A program made the position numbers and the translations under genes. The notes under the pieces were generated by a model. That model searched no databases. It was not told the origin of the DNA and was given only the letters and a program-made list of their open reading frames with translations. Below, in pieces: positions 10,239 to 21,852 of a DNA stretch of 64,000 nucleotides (its first letter is position 1; each line of letters begins with the position of its first letter). Source of the DNA: Silurus meridionalis (lineage: Eukaryota > Chordata > Actinopteri > Siluriformes > Siluridae); NCBI RefSeq assembly GCF_014805685.1, contig NC_060911.1:11603212-11667211 (forward strand). Direction: 5' to 3'.

Positions 10239-11075
10239 CGGTTGCCAAAGCATTTGAAACTTTAGAGCAGCAGGCAGCTGGAATTGAAAATGTCACACAG
10301 TCTAATACCTTTGAAAGTGTTACAGCGATACCAAAAACAAACCTCAATGAGAGCGCTCATACAAAGCAGTAAAGCTAAGTGAAAACAGCCCACCAACAAA
10401 AACACTGGAGTCAGATACAACTTCAAGCACAGATGATGAATATGTCACACAAGAACCTGCAAATGTCAAACAACCAATGACAAAAGTCTGGATAGCTCAA
10501 CAACCTCTAGATATACTAATAGACACAGGTGCTACAGTCAACCTGCTAGACAAAAACGCACATGACAAAATCAAAATGTCAACAAAACCAACAAGAAAAT
10601 ACTGCCATATGGTAAACAACAACCACTTCCATTACTAGGAAAGCTAACTACAAACATCTCAGCTCATGAAAAAAAAACACTTCTATGGCAATGTTCTATG
10701 TAGTTGAAACGGCTTCTGAACTTGGACTTATTCACTTTCATAATTCAGCCTACACCTTCTGTTGCTGACCAGCTCTTGTCAAAGTACCCAAACATCACAA
10801 ATAGCATAGGAAAGCTGAAAAATGTTAAAGTCAATCTACACATTGACAACACAGTCAAACCTGTTGCTCAACCACATTGAAGATGTCCATTCCATGTTCA
10901 AAAGAAAGTTGAGAAAGAATTACAACTTCTGGAAGATAAAGGTATCATAGAAAAGGAAGAGGGTCACCTATTGATGCAATGCCAAAACCAAAAATTCCTG
11001 AGAAAATACGAATTTGTGTTGACATGAGGTTACCAAATCAAGCTGTATTGATCAACAATTGATGACATTATTCAT
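10239..11075 (+). mobile_element. Ty3/gypsy fragment, unit 2
   Basis: Same truncated piece as 2626-3461, with the protease signature near 10512. It ends at the second tandem junction, where gypsy sequence (…ATTATTCAT) meets spacer sequence (CCACTCC…). Confidence 0.8.
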
Positions 11076-11811
11076 CCACTCCTATGTGATTCATTTGATT
11101 CATTCATCGTAATACTGCAACTGAAAGAGGCAATTAAATTACATCTCTCTAAGTTAATTTTAACGCACGCCACGTCAAGACAACGTATTTCGACTCATCA
11201 AATTGGTATTTCCTATTTGTTCTTTTGGGATATCGTGGTTTGATGGACGATACAGTTGAGTTGTAGAACGTAAATTGAACATGTCACAAGTGTTTTGTGT
11301 ATGAAGTTGTGAATGCTTATTGAAAACTGTTATTTTCTCACTTTTTTTTACTGTTTTGAATGTGATTGTGTTCCAAAAGTTTAATTTAAGTGTGGAAATT
11401 TGATTCTAAGTGAATTTAAAATTTGAAGGAAAATAAGAGTTTTTCTTTAAAGAACAAAAAAGCGTTTTCTTTACTAATGTGTTTGACTCTACATTGAATT
11501 AGAAAGTGATTGTGTTTGGGTGACAGTACAAAGAACTGTAATACTCGTTCGTTTATATTCGTTTATGAAACTTTTTTATTTATTTTCCTCTGTTGTTTTC
11601 ATTCTTTCGAGTAATTGAGACTAATTCTTGTGTAATAAATCATACATAAAAAATAAACAAGGTTTATATTTCTTTATACTTACCTGAAGTGTAGTCTTTA
11701 AGTGAAGCCTGTCAGGGAGTAAGGGCGTCTCACCTAACTTTTTATATATAATTCTGTCTCACATCTATTTTTAATTCAGAAGGCTTTCTCGTGACGTTAA
11801 ACTAACTAAAT

Positions 11812-11937
11812 TAATGCTGCCCTGAAAACTGAGTAACGAAAGGCTCTTTGTCCCCGCCCCAGTGCTTTTAGTCTCTGTACATAATCTATTGTGTACAGAT
11901 CCTTTTGTTACTCAGTCTTCCAGGGCAGCATTAATTT
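11812..11937. mobile_element. Foldback / MITE-like element, second copy
   Basis: Same element as 4194-4324 with two single-base deletions. Arms with GCTGCCCTG…CTGAGTAAC and their complements surround the loop. Confidence 0.55.
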
Positions 11938-12029
11938 ATTCCCTTACTATACGAGAATAATTGTTCCCATTACACTAAGGAAGGAGAATTAGATTTATAC
12001 CGATATTAGATTGGCCAGAAATGGACCGA

Positions 12030-12377
12030 GCTGGAAAGGATGTGCTGCAAGTTAGAGCAATAAAGGGTGGAGATGGAAATGGTGAAGCGGGAAGTGGATA
12101 TGATAAGTAAGGAGGAAGTGAGAGCAGCTATTAAGAGTATTTTTGAGAATTAGGAGATGTGCAGACTTCAGTAACTACAGGAGAATTAAGTTGATCGGTC
12201 AAACCATGAAGGGAAAGAGTAGTGGGAGCCAGGCTGGGAGAAGAGGTGACCATATATGAGCAACAGTTGGGTTTCATGCTGAGGAGGAGCACCACAGACG
12301 CCCTATTTGCCTTGAGAATATTGATGGAGAAGCATAGAGAAGGTCAGAAGGAGTTGCATTGTGTGTTTGTAGATTTA
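12030..12377 (+). mobile_element. RTE LINE reverse transcriptase, N-terminal part (unit 3)
   Basis: Twin of 4420-4765, ending at the same transposon insertion after the codons for FVDL. Confidence 0.75.
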
Positions 12378-14465
12378 TAGGCCGTAAGGTGAAGCCGTTC
12401 CATATATGGGGCACTAAATTCTTTTCATTCCAATAAAAAGATCTATTGCTTTTGAGCGAGAAAATAAAAGTTCTCCATGTATAATCCTGCAGTTTATTTT
12501 TTATTAGTGTTTAAATTAGGCAATAGTTCCTTCATCGCGTAATCACATTTTGATCATGAGTGATTTGGCTTTGCATCACGTGTAGGAAGCACAACAATTT
12601 AATTACAGTCAAACCTCATTCTAAACTAAAAAAGGTTTATGAACAATGCTATATGCATCTCGCGTCCATAAAGAAAGAAGAAACGAAGGATTTTACACAC
12701 ACACGATGGGATATATACAGAAATATCATCAAACGGTGGCTGTTTGGAAATGTTCCCAAAGACGCTGGGTTTCATTTCACTTGCTAAAGGCGTTTCATTG
12801 ACAAAAAGTGCCTGGATGCGGCAGAGAAAAGTGTCATACAACATCCTGAAATTCAAGATGCTCACAAAGACCAGTCTGTGTCATTGAGTAGTAGTACCTC
12901 AACAACTGAATGTTTTAAAAAGAAACTTAGGTCCATGATGGGCCTGCCAGTACCTTGTGCAGGTCCTGTGCTTCCTGCTTTGTGCATAATTTGTAAGAAA
13001 ATGGTACATTACAAGAACATTACTGTGGCAGGCAAACAACAGAAGGATCATCTTCCACAGGCAGAAACGTTGTGTGCAGGTGGGTAAACACGCAAACACA
13101 CACAAACACAAGTTTTAACCTTAAAGTTTTATACCAAGTATTCAATTCAATTCAATTTATTTTTATTTGTATAGCACTTTTAACAATGAACATTGTTTCA
13201 AAGCAGCTTTACACAGATAATGTGGTGATTAAAAGTGAATGTGTTCTTTATGAGTAAGTTTGTCCCTGATGAGCGAGCCGGTGGCGACTGTGGCAAGGAA
13301 AAACTCCCCGAGATGGCGATATGAAGAAACCAGACTCAAGAGGAACCAATCATCATCTGGGTTGCACCTAATGTCCATTTGTAGCAGATATAAGATGTTG
13401 CGGGTACAGTGATGATCAGAAGCGAACTGTATTCCTGAGTGCAGTGTTGACATTAACTACAGTCCAATCCATCCTCAAAATCCTCTTACTTTCGTAATTT
13501 CATGGAACCATCCAAGGCGTTGATGAGAAACCGTCCCAAGCTGCACAGAGTGGCCTCTAGTCGAAGAGAACACTATCCAGAGGCAGGCCAGGACGAAGTG
13601 AAGTACCTTTGGAGAGCTTGCCGACACCATACTGCAGTACATAGTCAAGCTTGCTTTGAAGCACAACTGTACACGGACAGACTTTCTGATTGACCAGGAT
13701 CTGGAAATGAGTATTCAAAATCTAGAACGTTCACGTAGAGCTGCTGGTGGTACACAGCTGGTAAAAAATGTATGGATGTGATCAGAAGACACCAACACAA
13801 TGGAAAAAGTTTCTATCAGATGAAACAAACAAAGAGGCCCTGGCAGAATTCCTGGTGGGGGAGGACTTAAGATTGTACATCGCACATGGAGACCTGTGTC
13901 ACTTTGTGACTGTAATGACCCGTATACATACGGATGACTAGAAATCCTGCACCTGAAAGTGTTTTGCAGGTAGTCCACTGCAGTTGCAAGAATGTTTATG
14001 TTTGTTTATGTGTCTGTGATTAAACAGTAAAAGATTTGATGTGTAATACATCACAGTTTTGCTAAAATTACAATGTGTATGTTTTGCTTGGTGCCGATCC
14101 ATGAAATGTATTTTCAACATTGCCATATTTTATGGTCTACATTCACACTTGAGTGTTTATGCACCAATGACATTACTCAAATGTTTAGGTACCTCTATAA
14201 ATGTCAATTTGAGAGAGATTGTATGTTGCTAAAATGAAAATAAAGTTATAAGCAAAGCCAGAAGCATGAGATTTTAATTTTTTTTATTCACAATTATACA
14301 CATTTATGGATCGTGACAAAAAACAGCAGGATTTTTTGTGGCTAACTTTAAACATAAATTCCAAAAGGGTTTTGTCTATGCAAAAATGCATTTAAAAAGT
14401 AGTGCCCAGATGTGGGAACGAAAATCACTTACTAGCCACTTTTTGCTAGTTCACCTAATGGCCTA
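12378..14465. mobile_element. DNA transposon with TTA target duplication (unit 3 copy)
   Basis: Same inverted repeats and TTA duplication (12375-12377, 14466-14468) as the copy at 4766-6860. It was copied passively with the tandem unit, not by transposition, because flanks and nested repeat are identical. Confidence 0.75.
13141..13480. repeat. Dispersed fish repeat with AATTC-rich head, copy 2
   Basis: Twin of 5531-5870, nested in the transposon of unit 3. Confidence 0.7.
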
Positions 14466-14690
14466 TTAGAGAAAGTGTACGACAGGGTGGAGAGAAAGGA
14501 GTCAGGGTGTTTGTTGAGGAAGTCTGGTGTGTCAGAGAAGCGGATGTTCATGGATGTGGTGAAGGAAGACATGCAGGCAGTTCGGGTGACAGAGGCAGAT
14601 GTGGACAAGGAGGACAAGGGGTTGTGGAGACGGATGATCCGCTGTGGCGCCCCCTAATGGAAGAAGCCAAAAGAAGAAGAAGACACTCAT
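14466..14690 (+). mobile_element. RTE LINE with internal deletion (unit 3)
   Basis: Begins as EKVYDRVERKE and proceeds to GVSEK. It then jumps directly to the segment coding RMFMDVVKEDM, losing about 840 bp that unit 2 has. The break point has the short shared word AGAAG/AAG, typical of microhomology-mediated deletion. The AAG-rich 3' tail is present. Confidence 0.85.
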
Positions 14691-15259
14691 GAATTTATAA
14701 TTAATGCCTCTTGTATGGTAAAAGGTTTAGTGTTGATATTGCGACACCATCCTTCAAAAAAAGGGGCTCGTATTTCTGATTGATTTAAGTGTTATTTTTG
14801 GATCCGATTAACTGTTGATGAAAGAGGAAGCTCTTTGAAAGGGAGGTTTGGGCACAAAACTCTTTTCTTTTTACCAAAACTGTTTGTCGGGACCTTGATG
14901 GGATTCATGGCCTCATATAGTGGAAGATTCGATAGGAGTCGATTCTTCGCAGAGCTGTTATAAAATGAGGACTGTATCATTTTGGTTATATGTGGTGCGC
15001 AATGTCTAAGTTCACATAGAACTACCTGTTTTTCTCCCAATCAATTTATATACATTCTATTATGATACTGTAAATAAAAATGTGAAAAGAAAAAAAGTGT
15101 TAATATTTTCAAAGTGTGAGACTGAGCTCCAGAGTGAAGCAAAAGGCTGAGATCCAGATGATGTATGAAGTTTCTTCTCAGAATGTGTTATACGGTATTT
15201 TTGGCCTTGGAGAACATGTGCTAAATGCTAAGAGCTTTTTCTGTCTAAATCTCAATCAG

Positions 15260-15344
15260 GTACAAGCAGGCTGAGGAGGACGAGGTGCTGGAGCTGGTGT
15301 TCTCATTCCAGACCACTTGTTCATTTAAAGCTCAAGTACTCTAA
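15260..15344 (+). other. Candidate terminal exon of an unrecognised gene (unit 3)
   Basis: Third copy of the 85-nt segment described at 879-963; frame preserved. Confidence 0.2.
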
Positions 15345-15549
15345 GTCACCATGACCTCTCCTCAGCTGATATCCGAAAGCCGTTTTGTTGGAAGGCTGAG
15401 AACATGTGATTTAAAAACCTCCACCCATGACTTTTCAGACCGACATCAAATTTTGATCTTACAGAAAAGCTTTATTATACTTTAGACGTGGACAAGACCG
15501 GTGCACTCGTCTTAAAGCATTCGTTTTCCTAGACAATTGTATGATTCTG

Positions 15550-15668
15550 TCAGAAGTCGTGAATGGTGATCAGCAGACGGAGCTGAGTGCAGATCACTTC
15601 ATCTATGTACAGAGAGTTTGATTTGATCTGGATCTCCTCCTTGAGGAGCAGTTGGCTTCTGGTCAGGG
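15550..15668 (-). pseudogene. tekt1: Tektin-1-like last coding exon, unit 3
   Basis: Same 119-nt exon as in the other units. On the minus strand it follows the decayed internal exon (16844-16994) and the larger upstream exon (17118-17336), so three exons are collinear here. Confidence 0.65.
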
Positions 15669-16843
15669 CTCGAATCGGATTGCACGGAAACGTATAGCGT
15701 GAGTGTGAGGGTTTAGGGATAACAATTTACTTCATACAAGTAAACAGTCAATAAAACACTAGGGGCTGCTGTTTTTGCAACAGTGGAGTTTGAAAGAAAA
15801 TTTTCAGTAATACCTCAGTATTTATTCTTTATTCAGTCAATCTATTTGTCTGTCTGTCTGTCTGTCTATCCGACCATCCATCCATCCATCCATCCATCCA
15901 TCTCTATTTCTTATAGACACCAATAACTTTTTTTCTGTGAGGGGAAACAATTTTTCTTTCTTTAATTCTTACTTTTACCAGTATTATTGTGTAGATTTTA
16001 TTATGATTAAAATTTTATTTTATATCTTTATTTGACGTATATTTTATTTTTGTGCACTCTAATGCTCGATAAGTTTATTATTTGGTTCTACGACAAATGA
16101 GCATTACTTTTCAAGACCCTATTAAAAGAGCATAATTTCTGTGATGACTTTTTTTAATCTTAATTCTTGTTGAAATAAAACATTTGCGTTTATGTTACGC
16201 TAACCCTAACCCTATTTTTTTGCTTGGTGGGTGAATCTAACAATAATTAGGCTACGTTAATAACTAAGGGAAATTAGTGTTCCAGACGCTGAGTTAGTTC
16301 GAGAGGTTCCTCTGAATGAAATGTTACTATAGAAACAACTCCTTCGCCCGTTGTGTGGTCCTAAACCTAATTTAAAAGAAAGAATAAAGAAAGATACCTT
16401 CTAAAATAGAGTTGCCCAAACTAGAAATGTTTAAAAAGCACAGATGCTCAGGGGTCTACAGACTCTAATAAAGTGCAATCATGCCACATTTAGAGAGGGG
16501 GTGACAGTGCATTTGGAAAGTCGAGTAAAATAAGGCTTATGTGCTGTTGGGTCACATAATCAATGAAAGATTTTCAACTGATATTTTGGTGACCAAAATG
16601 AAAAGATCTGCATCACTGGGATGAACTGAAATGACCTCCACCAGCATAAAATCGACTCAGGGAGTTTTTCCTCGCCACAATCGCCATCGGTTTGCTCATT
16701 AGGGACAGACTTACACTTCTAACAATCTTATTCATTTTTTAATTACCACATTATCTGTGGAAAGCTGCGTTGTGTCCATTGCTAAAAGTGCAATACAAAT
16801 AAACATAAATTGAGTTGAAGAGAAAAAGTGTCAGTGTTTTCAC

Positions 16844-16994
16844 CTGGAGATGTGGTCCGTGAGCTGTTGCGCTTTAGAGAGCAGGCACGTGTGAGCGTGA
16901 TCGTTGCACAGCTCCACTCTGGGCCGCTGACATCTGCACCACCTTCAGTGGCAGTTCTTTATCCTTTTTCCTGGCTCGCGATCTCCTCGAGCAG
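16844..16994 (-). pseudogene. tekt1: Tektin-1-like internal exon with deletions, unit 3
   Basis: Carries the same two internal deletions and early stop as the other copies, with two base changes. Acceptor and donor dinucleotides are kept. Confidence 0.65.
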
Positions 16995-17117
16995 CTTTAA
17001 CAGACAGGAAACGGGACAAATTTGGCGGTTATTCTTTCATTCACGAAACGTGTCACATATAAAGGGATTGACTGATGGCTAATAAACCCTAAGTTAGAAA
17101 GAAAGTTCACATAGAAC

Positions 17118-17336
17118 AGCTGATCTTCCAGCTTGGCCTTAGCCTTTCTGGTCTCATGTATGCGCAGTACCATGGCTGAGCCGGTGGTCTCGTGCCGTGT
17201 GCGCATGTCTGCCGCCATCTGCACCAGCAGGTTCTTCACCAGAGCCCGCAGAGACGACGACCTGCTCCTCTCCTTCTCTGCTTGGGTGATGTTCATGTCG
17301 GAGAACGTCTCCCATTCCTCAAGGGTCACAGCGAGT
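17118..17336 (-). pseudogene. tekt1: Tektin-1-like upstream exon (only surviving copy)
   Basis: After the acceptor TTTTCCAG the minus strand encodes a 73-residue coiled-coil block starting RLAVTLEEWETFSD, with LRALVKNLLVQMAADMR in the middle and ETRKAKAKLEDQL at the end. Tektin-1 proteins have a matching SLEDWxxFS…LKALVDxIL…DLR…KDARDKL block just before EEIASQEK. The frame is fully open, but no donor follows: the sequence changes at 17118 into unrelated bases (GTTCTATGTGAAC), so the exon is cut short by a rearrangement. It could still be transcribed but cannot join in frame to the decayed next exon. Confidence 0.7.
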
Positions 17337-17639
17337 CTGGAAAATGAGGGTAGCGATGAGAGGAATGGTAAAAGCAAAATATCATAGTAGAACAATACTG
17401 TATATTTCCTTCAATGTTTTATTCTTTCGCTCATTAATTCCCATACAATAAATGGATAAAAGTAAGTGGACAACTGAGCATAAGATTGGTGTGTGTTTAA
17501 AACATTCCATAATTTAACCCGGTTGCTTTGCGCCTCAAACTACCCAAGACCCGCCTGGGTCTTTGACGGGGGCACTGCCTATACGGTGCATCGTTTGCGC
17601 TGCTCCCGCCATCTGGGTAGAGCAGACAGGCTAAACAAA

Positions 17640-19663
17640 AACCAGGAGAAACAATCGATGCGTTTCACACAAGATTGAGACAGCTTGCAACAACTTGTGA
17701 ATTTGCAAGAGAAATAAAATCTCAGATCATACTCACATGCACATCATCTCGATTGCGAAAAAAACATTGAGGGCTAGTAATCACACATTGAAATAATTGC
17801 TAGACTTGGCCAAAGCATTTGAAACTTCAGAGCAGCAGGCAGCTGGAATTGAAAATGACACACAGTCTAATAACTTTGAAAGTGTTACAGCGATACCAAA
17901 AACAAACCTCAATGAGAGAGCTCATACATAGCAGTAAAGCTAAGTGAAAACAGCCCACCAACAAAAACACTGGAGTCAGATACAACTTCAAGCACAGATG
18001 ATGAATATGTCTACGTCACACAAGAACATGCAAATGTCGAACAACCAATGACAAAAGTCTGGATAGCTCAACAACCTCTAGATATACTAATAGACACAGG
18101 TGCTAGAGTCAACCTGCTAGACAAAAACGCACATGACAAAATCAAAATGTCAACGAAACTACAACCAAACCAACAAGAAAATACTGCCATATGGTAAACA
18201 ACAACCACTTCCATTACTAGGAAAGCTAACTACAAACATCTCAGCTCATGAAAAAAACACTTCTATGGCAATGTTCTATGTAGATGAAGGAGACCATGGA
18301 TCTCTGCTCAGTCACAAAACGGCTTCTGAACTTGGATTTATTCGCATTCATAATTCAGCCTACACCTTCTGTTGCTGACCAGCTCTTGTCAAAGTACCCA
18401 AACATCACAAATAGCATAGGAAAGCTGAAAAATGTTAAAGTCAATCTACACATTGACGACACAGTCAAACCTGTTGCTCAACCACATTGCAGATGTCCTT
18501 TCCATGTTCAAAAGAAAGTTGAGAAAGAATTACAAATTCTGGAAGATAAAGTTATCATAGAAAACGTAGAGGGTCACCTATTGATGCAATGCCAAAACCA
18601 AAAATTCCTGAGAAAATACGAATTTGTGTTGACACAAATCAAGCTGTATTGATCAACAATTGATGACATTATTCATTACCTAAACGGCGCGGTAATGTAC
18701 TCCAAACTGGATCTTAATTCAGGATATCACCAAATGGAATTAGCACCTGAATCCAGATACATCACAACATTTTCCACGCATGTTGGGTTACGAAGATACA
18801 CAAGACTCAATTTTAGTATTTCATCAGCTGCTGAAGTCTTTCAAAACATCATCCAACAGGTCCTACAATTCATCCCTGGAGTTCGAAATTTCAGTGACGA
18901 CATTCTGGTATATGGTACCATAGCTGACGCACACACCAGATCCCTCGAAGCAGTCTTCCAATGGCAACACGAAAACAACCTGACGATCGACACAGGCAAA
19001 TGTGACTTTATCACCCTTGAGTTTTTTGCATATCTCTTTTCCAACAAAGGTATCGCACCTGACCCCAAAAAAATTAAGCCGATCACAGACATGCCACCCC
19101 CACAAAACCAAAGTGAGATGAGAAGTTTACTAGGTCTTGCCAATTACAATTCATTCCTAACTACTCTTCAACAACTCAACCTCTGAGAGAGCTCACAAAT
19201 AAAGACTCAAAGTGGATATGGTGAAAAGAACAAAGAGATGCACTGAAAACACTAAAACACAACCTGGTGAATGCTCCTGTAATGAGTTACTTCCATCCTG
19301 ACAGAGAAACCAACGTCATTGTCGATGCTAGTCCCGTTGGTCTAGGAGGCATATTAGCTCAGAGAGATAGAACCACAGATCACACCTACGTTGTCGCTTA
19401 TGCTAGTAGAGCATTAACCCCTGTTGAACAAAGATACTCACAGACAGAGAGAGAGAAGCTCTTGCCATCGTCTGGAACTGTGAACACTTCCATCTATATC
19501 TCTATGGTGTGGAATTCAACATGATCACAGATCACAAACCTAAATCAAAACCCCAGCAAGAATTGAGTGATGGGCACTAAGACCACAACCTTACAAATAC
19601 AAGGTTTTTTACAAAGCAGAAAAACCAATCTGGCAGCCTATATGTCCCGCCATTCACAAAAAT
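17640..19663 (+). mobile_element. Ty3/gypsy element: gag, protease, RT, RNase H part
   Basis: The longest version of the element truncated in units 1 and 2. Read in changing frames it gives a gag block (FHTRLRQLATTCEF, then REIKSQIILTC) from about 17650, the protease block ILIDTGARVNLLDK near 18087, a pre-RT block, the RT start MYSKLDLNSGYHQMELA (18695) with FSDDILVYG as catalytic box near 18893, RT connection (ALLGLANY-like SLLGLANYN near 19125) and RNase H beginning VIVDASPVGLGGILAQRD at about 19315. The gag tail, protease and RT are separated by stops and shifts. It ends near LAAYMSRHSQK where a LINE is inserted. No 5' LTR is seen. Confidence 0.85.
18695..19186 (+). pseudogene. Gypsy reverse transcriptase domain
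   Basis: A 163-codon open segment covers the RT palm. SKLDLNSGYHQ is motif A with the catalytic Asp. FSDDILVYG replaces the usual YIDD or YLDD box, with both Asp kept. Motif E and the connection follow (FAYLFSNKGIAPDPKKI). The frame is lost at LTTLQQLNL. Upstream fingers are in another frame, so no functional enzyme is made. Confidence 0.8.
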
Positions 19664-20895
19664 TGTACTCCTGCCTATTTCTCATCATTCTGTCTATCCC
19701 ACTTCTGTTTTGCCAACCTCTTTCTCCTTATGCTCTCCTGCACTTCCTTATTCCACCACCACGTCTCCTTGTCTTGCTTTCTATTTCCAGATGTCACAGA
19801 AAGTACTTTTCTAACTGCCTCCCTCATCACTCCTGCAGTAGTTGCCCAATCATCCAACACCTCTTCACTGAGCCCCTGTCTGATCTCTTCCCTGAACCTC
19901 ACACTACACTCTTCCTCCTTAAGTTTCCACCATCTTATTCTTCTTTCAGTCTTCACTCTCATCCTCCTCTTCTTCACCTCCAAAACCATGCTACAGACCA
20001 CCATGCAATGCTGTCTAGCTACACTGTCCCCTGCCAACACCTTACAGTCTCCAATCTCCTTCAGGTTGTATCTCCTGCATAGCACATAGTCCACCTGTGT
20101 GCACCTTCTGCCACTCTTATACGTCACCCAATGATCCTCCTTCTTCTTAAAATGTGTTCACCACTGCCATTTCCATCCTTTTAGCAAAATCTACCACTGT
20201 CTGCCCTTCCACATTCCTTTCCTTAAAACCATACCTACCCATCACCTCCGTTCCCTTCACCTACATGCCCATTAAAGTCTGCCCCAATCACCACTCGTTC
20301 TTTCCTAGGTACACCATCCACCACTTCATCTAATTCACTCCAGAATTTTTCCTTCTCCTCCATCTCACAGTCAACTTGTGGAGCATAGGCACTGATGACA
20401 TTTATCATCATCCCTTCAACTTCCAGCTTCACGATCATCACCCTATCAGAAACTCTATTCACCTCCACTACACTCTTACTTTAGAATCACCCCTACACCA
20501 TTTCTCTTTCCAGCCACACCACGATTAAACAGTTTAAATCCACCTCCAATGTTCCTGGCCTTACTCCCTTTCCACTTGGTCTCCGGAACACACAGCATAT
20601 CTACCTTTCTACTCTCCATCATATCAGCTACCTCTCTCCCTTTACCCGTCATAGTACCAACATTTAAAGTACCAACCCTGTAGTGGTCGTTGTTAACCCG
20701 GGCCTCGACCGATCCGGTATGAAATTCTCATTTGTGATCCGCATATTTGATTTGGCACGTTTTTACGCTGGATGCCCTTCCTAACGCAACCCTCCCCATT
20801 TACCCGGGCTTGGGACCGGCACTAAGGGTGCACTGGCTTGTGCATCCATAATGGCTGGGTTCATCAGACTACTGGAATATCCCCGGCCGAATTGT
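19664..20895 (-). mobile_element. RTE LINE, 5' half (endonuclease), inserted in the gypsy pol
   Basis: Minus-strand reading starts with a GC-rich 5' leader (…GGGCATCCAGCGTAAAAACG near 20770), then endonuclease blocks: VDMLCVPETKWKGSKARNI (near 20570), INVISAYAPQVDCEMEEKE and RVVIGADFNGHVGEG (20235-20468), and CTQVDYVLCRRYNLKEIGDC leading to the pre-RT linker (19675-20127). This is the apurinic-type endonuclease of the same RTE family seen in region 1. It is truncated before the RT. It replaces most of the gypsy integrase. Confidence 0.85.
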
Positions 20896-21337
20896 TGCTC
20901 TTGATGCATTTAGGCAAGCTAATAGCCACAAAAAGGAGAGGATGAAACAATACTCGGACAAGAGGAACACAGTTTTAAAATCTGAACTCACAACAGGAAA
21001 TTCTGTACTCATTTGTGAACAGACAAAAGGAAAACTCAACACTCCAAATAGTCCAAAATCTTATAAAGTGATAAAAACAAAAGGCACAATGATAACAGCA
21101 CAAAGAGGACAACACATCATTACAAGAAACACCTCACACTTTAAACCCCTGAAACAAAGAGTACATGTACCACTCAGTGATCTCTCTGATGATGAAATGG
21201 ATGAACTTAATTATGGAGACAGATCTCAAGAACATAGACAACATCCAAATGTTACTGAAAATCCTGAGCAACAAGAACGACGTTATCCTAGAAGAGAGAA
21301 CAGGAAAAGACCTAGAAAACTAATGAATTACACTTGA
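20896..21337 (+). pseudogene. Gypsy integrase C-terminal tail
   Basis: After the LINE the gypsy frame resumes (…AFRQANSHKKERMKQYSDKR) and runs 131 codons from the Met at 20942 to TGA at 21336. It carries a GNSVLICEQTKGK segment and a TMITAQRGQHIITRN block typical of the small beta-barrel at gypsy integrase C-termini, and ends in a charged tail rich in Arg and Glu. The catalytic core of the integrase is missing. Confidence 0.7.
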
Positions 21338-21715
21338 TAACCTAAAATAAAAGCACTATGAGAAACAGGTATAGCATTAAAAAAGACCGTTCTAAGTTTT
21401 CTAGTCACAGTAATTTAATGTGTTTACAATGCTGAATGTACTATAATTTTATTGAGAATTTAAGCGAACATAATGTAGTGTTCCTGAGTAAAAAGAAGTA
21501 TGCAGTAAACTTGTGAAGCACAAGTCTCAGGTGTTGTCTCGGTCATTACACCCAGGAGCGAAGAAAACTGTGAAAATCGTCTTTAATTTTTTAAGCTCTG
21601 GATTTTACGGGAAAAAAAATCCACAATAAAATTATCTCATGAATTAAAAAACAGTTTTATATATAGTTAATAAATTGTGCAAGTTGGCAATTATATCTCA
21701 ATGTATAATGTAATG
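21338..21715. other. Probable gypsy 3' end / LTR remnant
   Basis: Contains a purine run (AAAAAAGACCG) and a stretch ending CGGTCATTACA before CCCAGGAGCG, which could be an LTR end. No second copy in the window confirms it. Confidence 0.3.
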
Positions 21716-21769
21716 TAAAAACCCTTTGTGGATTCTACTTCGGTTTCCGGCACGTTCTTTCGCCTAACA
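21716..21769 (+). repeat. 5' LTR fragment of the chromovirus
   Basis: 54 nt matching 28689-28742 with few changes; both contain GATTCTACTTCGGTTTCCGG and end in an ACA terminus (CCTAACA here, CCTGACA in the 3' LTR). The first 310 nt of the LTR are missing. Confidence 0.8.
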
Positions 21770-21852
21770 GAAGAACGGACCCACTTCAAACCAAAGAGGC
21801 ACCTGAAGACGGTGGGAAAACTTTGGTGTTGCATCTCAATATAGAGGGATAC

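Larger units (their letters stand above)
3462..11075. repeat. Tandem segmental duplication, unit 2 (complete, 7614 bp)
   Basis: Runs from the first gypsy/spacer junction to the second. Order: spacer, foldback MITE, 5' part of the LINE RT, 2.1-kb DNA transposon, rest of the LINE, tektin exons, truncated gypsy. It matches unit 1 over the shared part and unit 3 except for that unit's LINE deletion (about 840 bp) and retained tektin/gag segment (about 770 bp). Confidence 0.9.
11076..18676. repeat. Tandem segmental duplication, unit 3 (rearranged)
   Basis: Starts at the second junction and runs into the uninterrupted gypsy element. Compared with unit 2 it has lost about 840 bp of LINE (join at 14541) and keeps about 770 bp (17034-17806) with an upstream tektin exon and gag sequence that units 1 and 2 lack. 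It is therefore the best guide to the pre-duplication state at its right end. Confidence 0.85.

Noticed and set aside
17105..17117. Shared word GTTCACATAGAAC at 17105-17117 and near 630
   Set aside because: Considered as a clue to the tektin exon break; a 13-15 base match is too short to prove a common origin.
19567..20082. 171-codon plus-strand frame
   Set aside because: Antisense of the RTE LINE endonuclease region; the minus strand carries the recognisable motifs.
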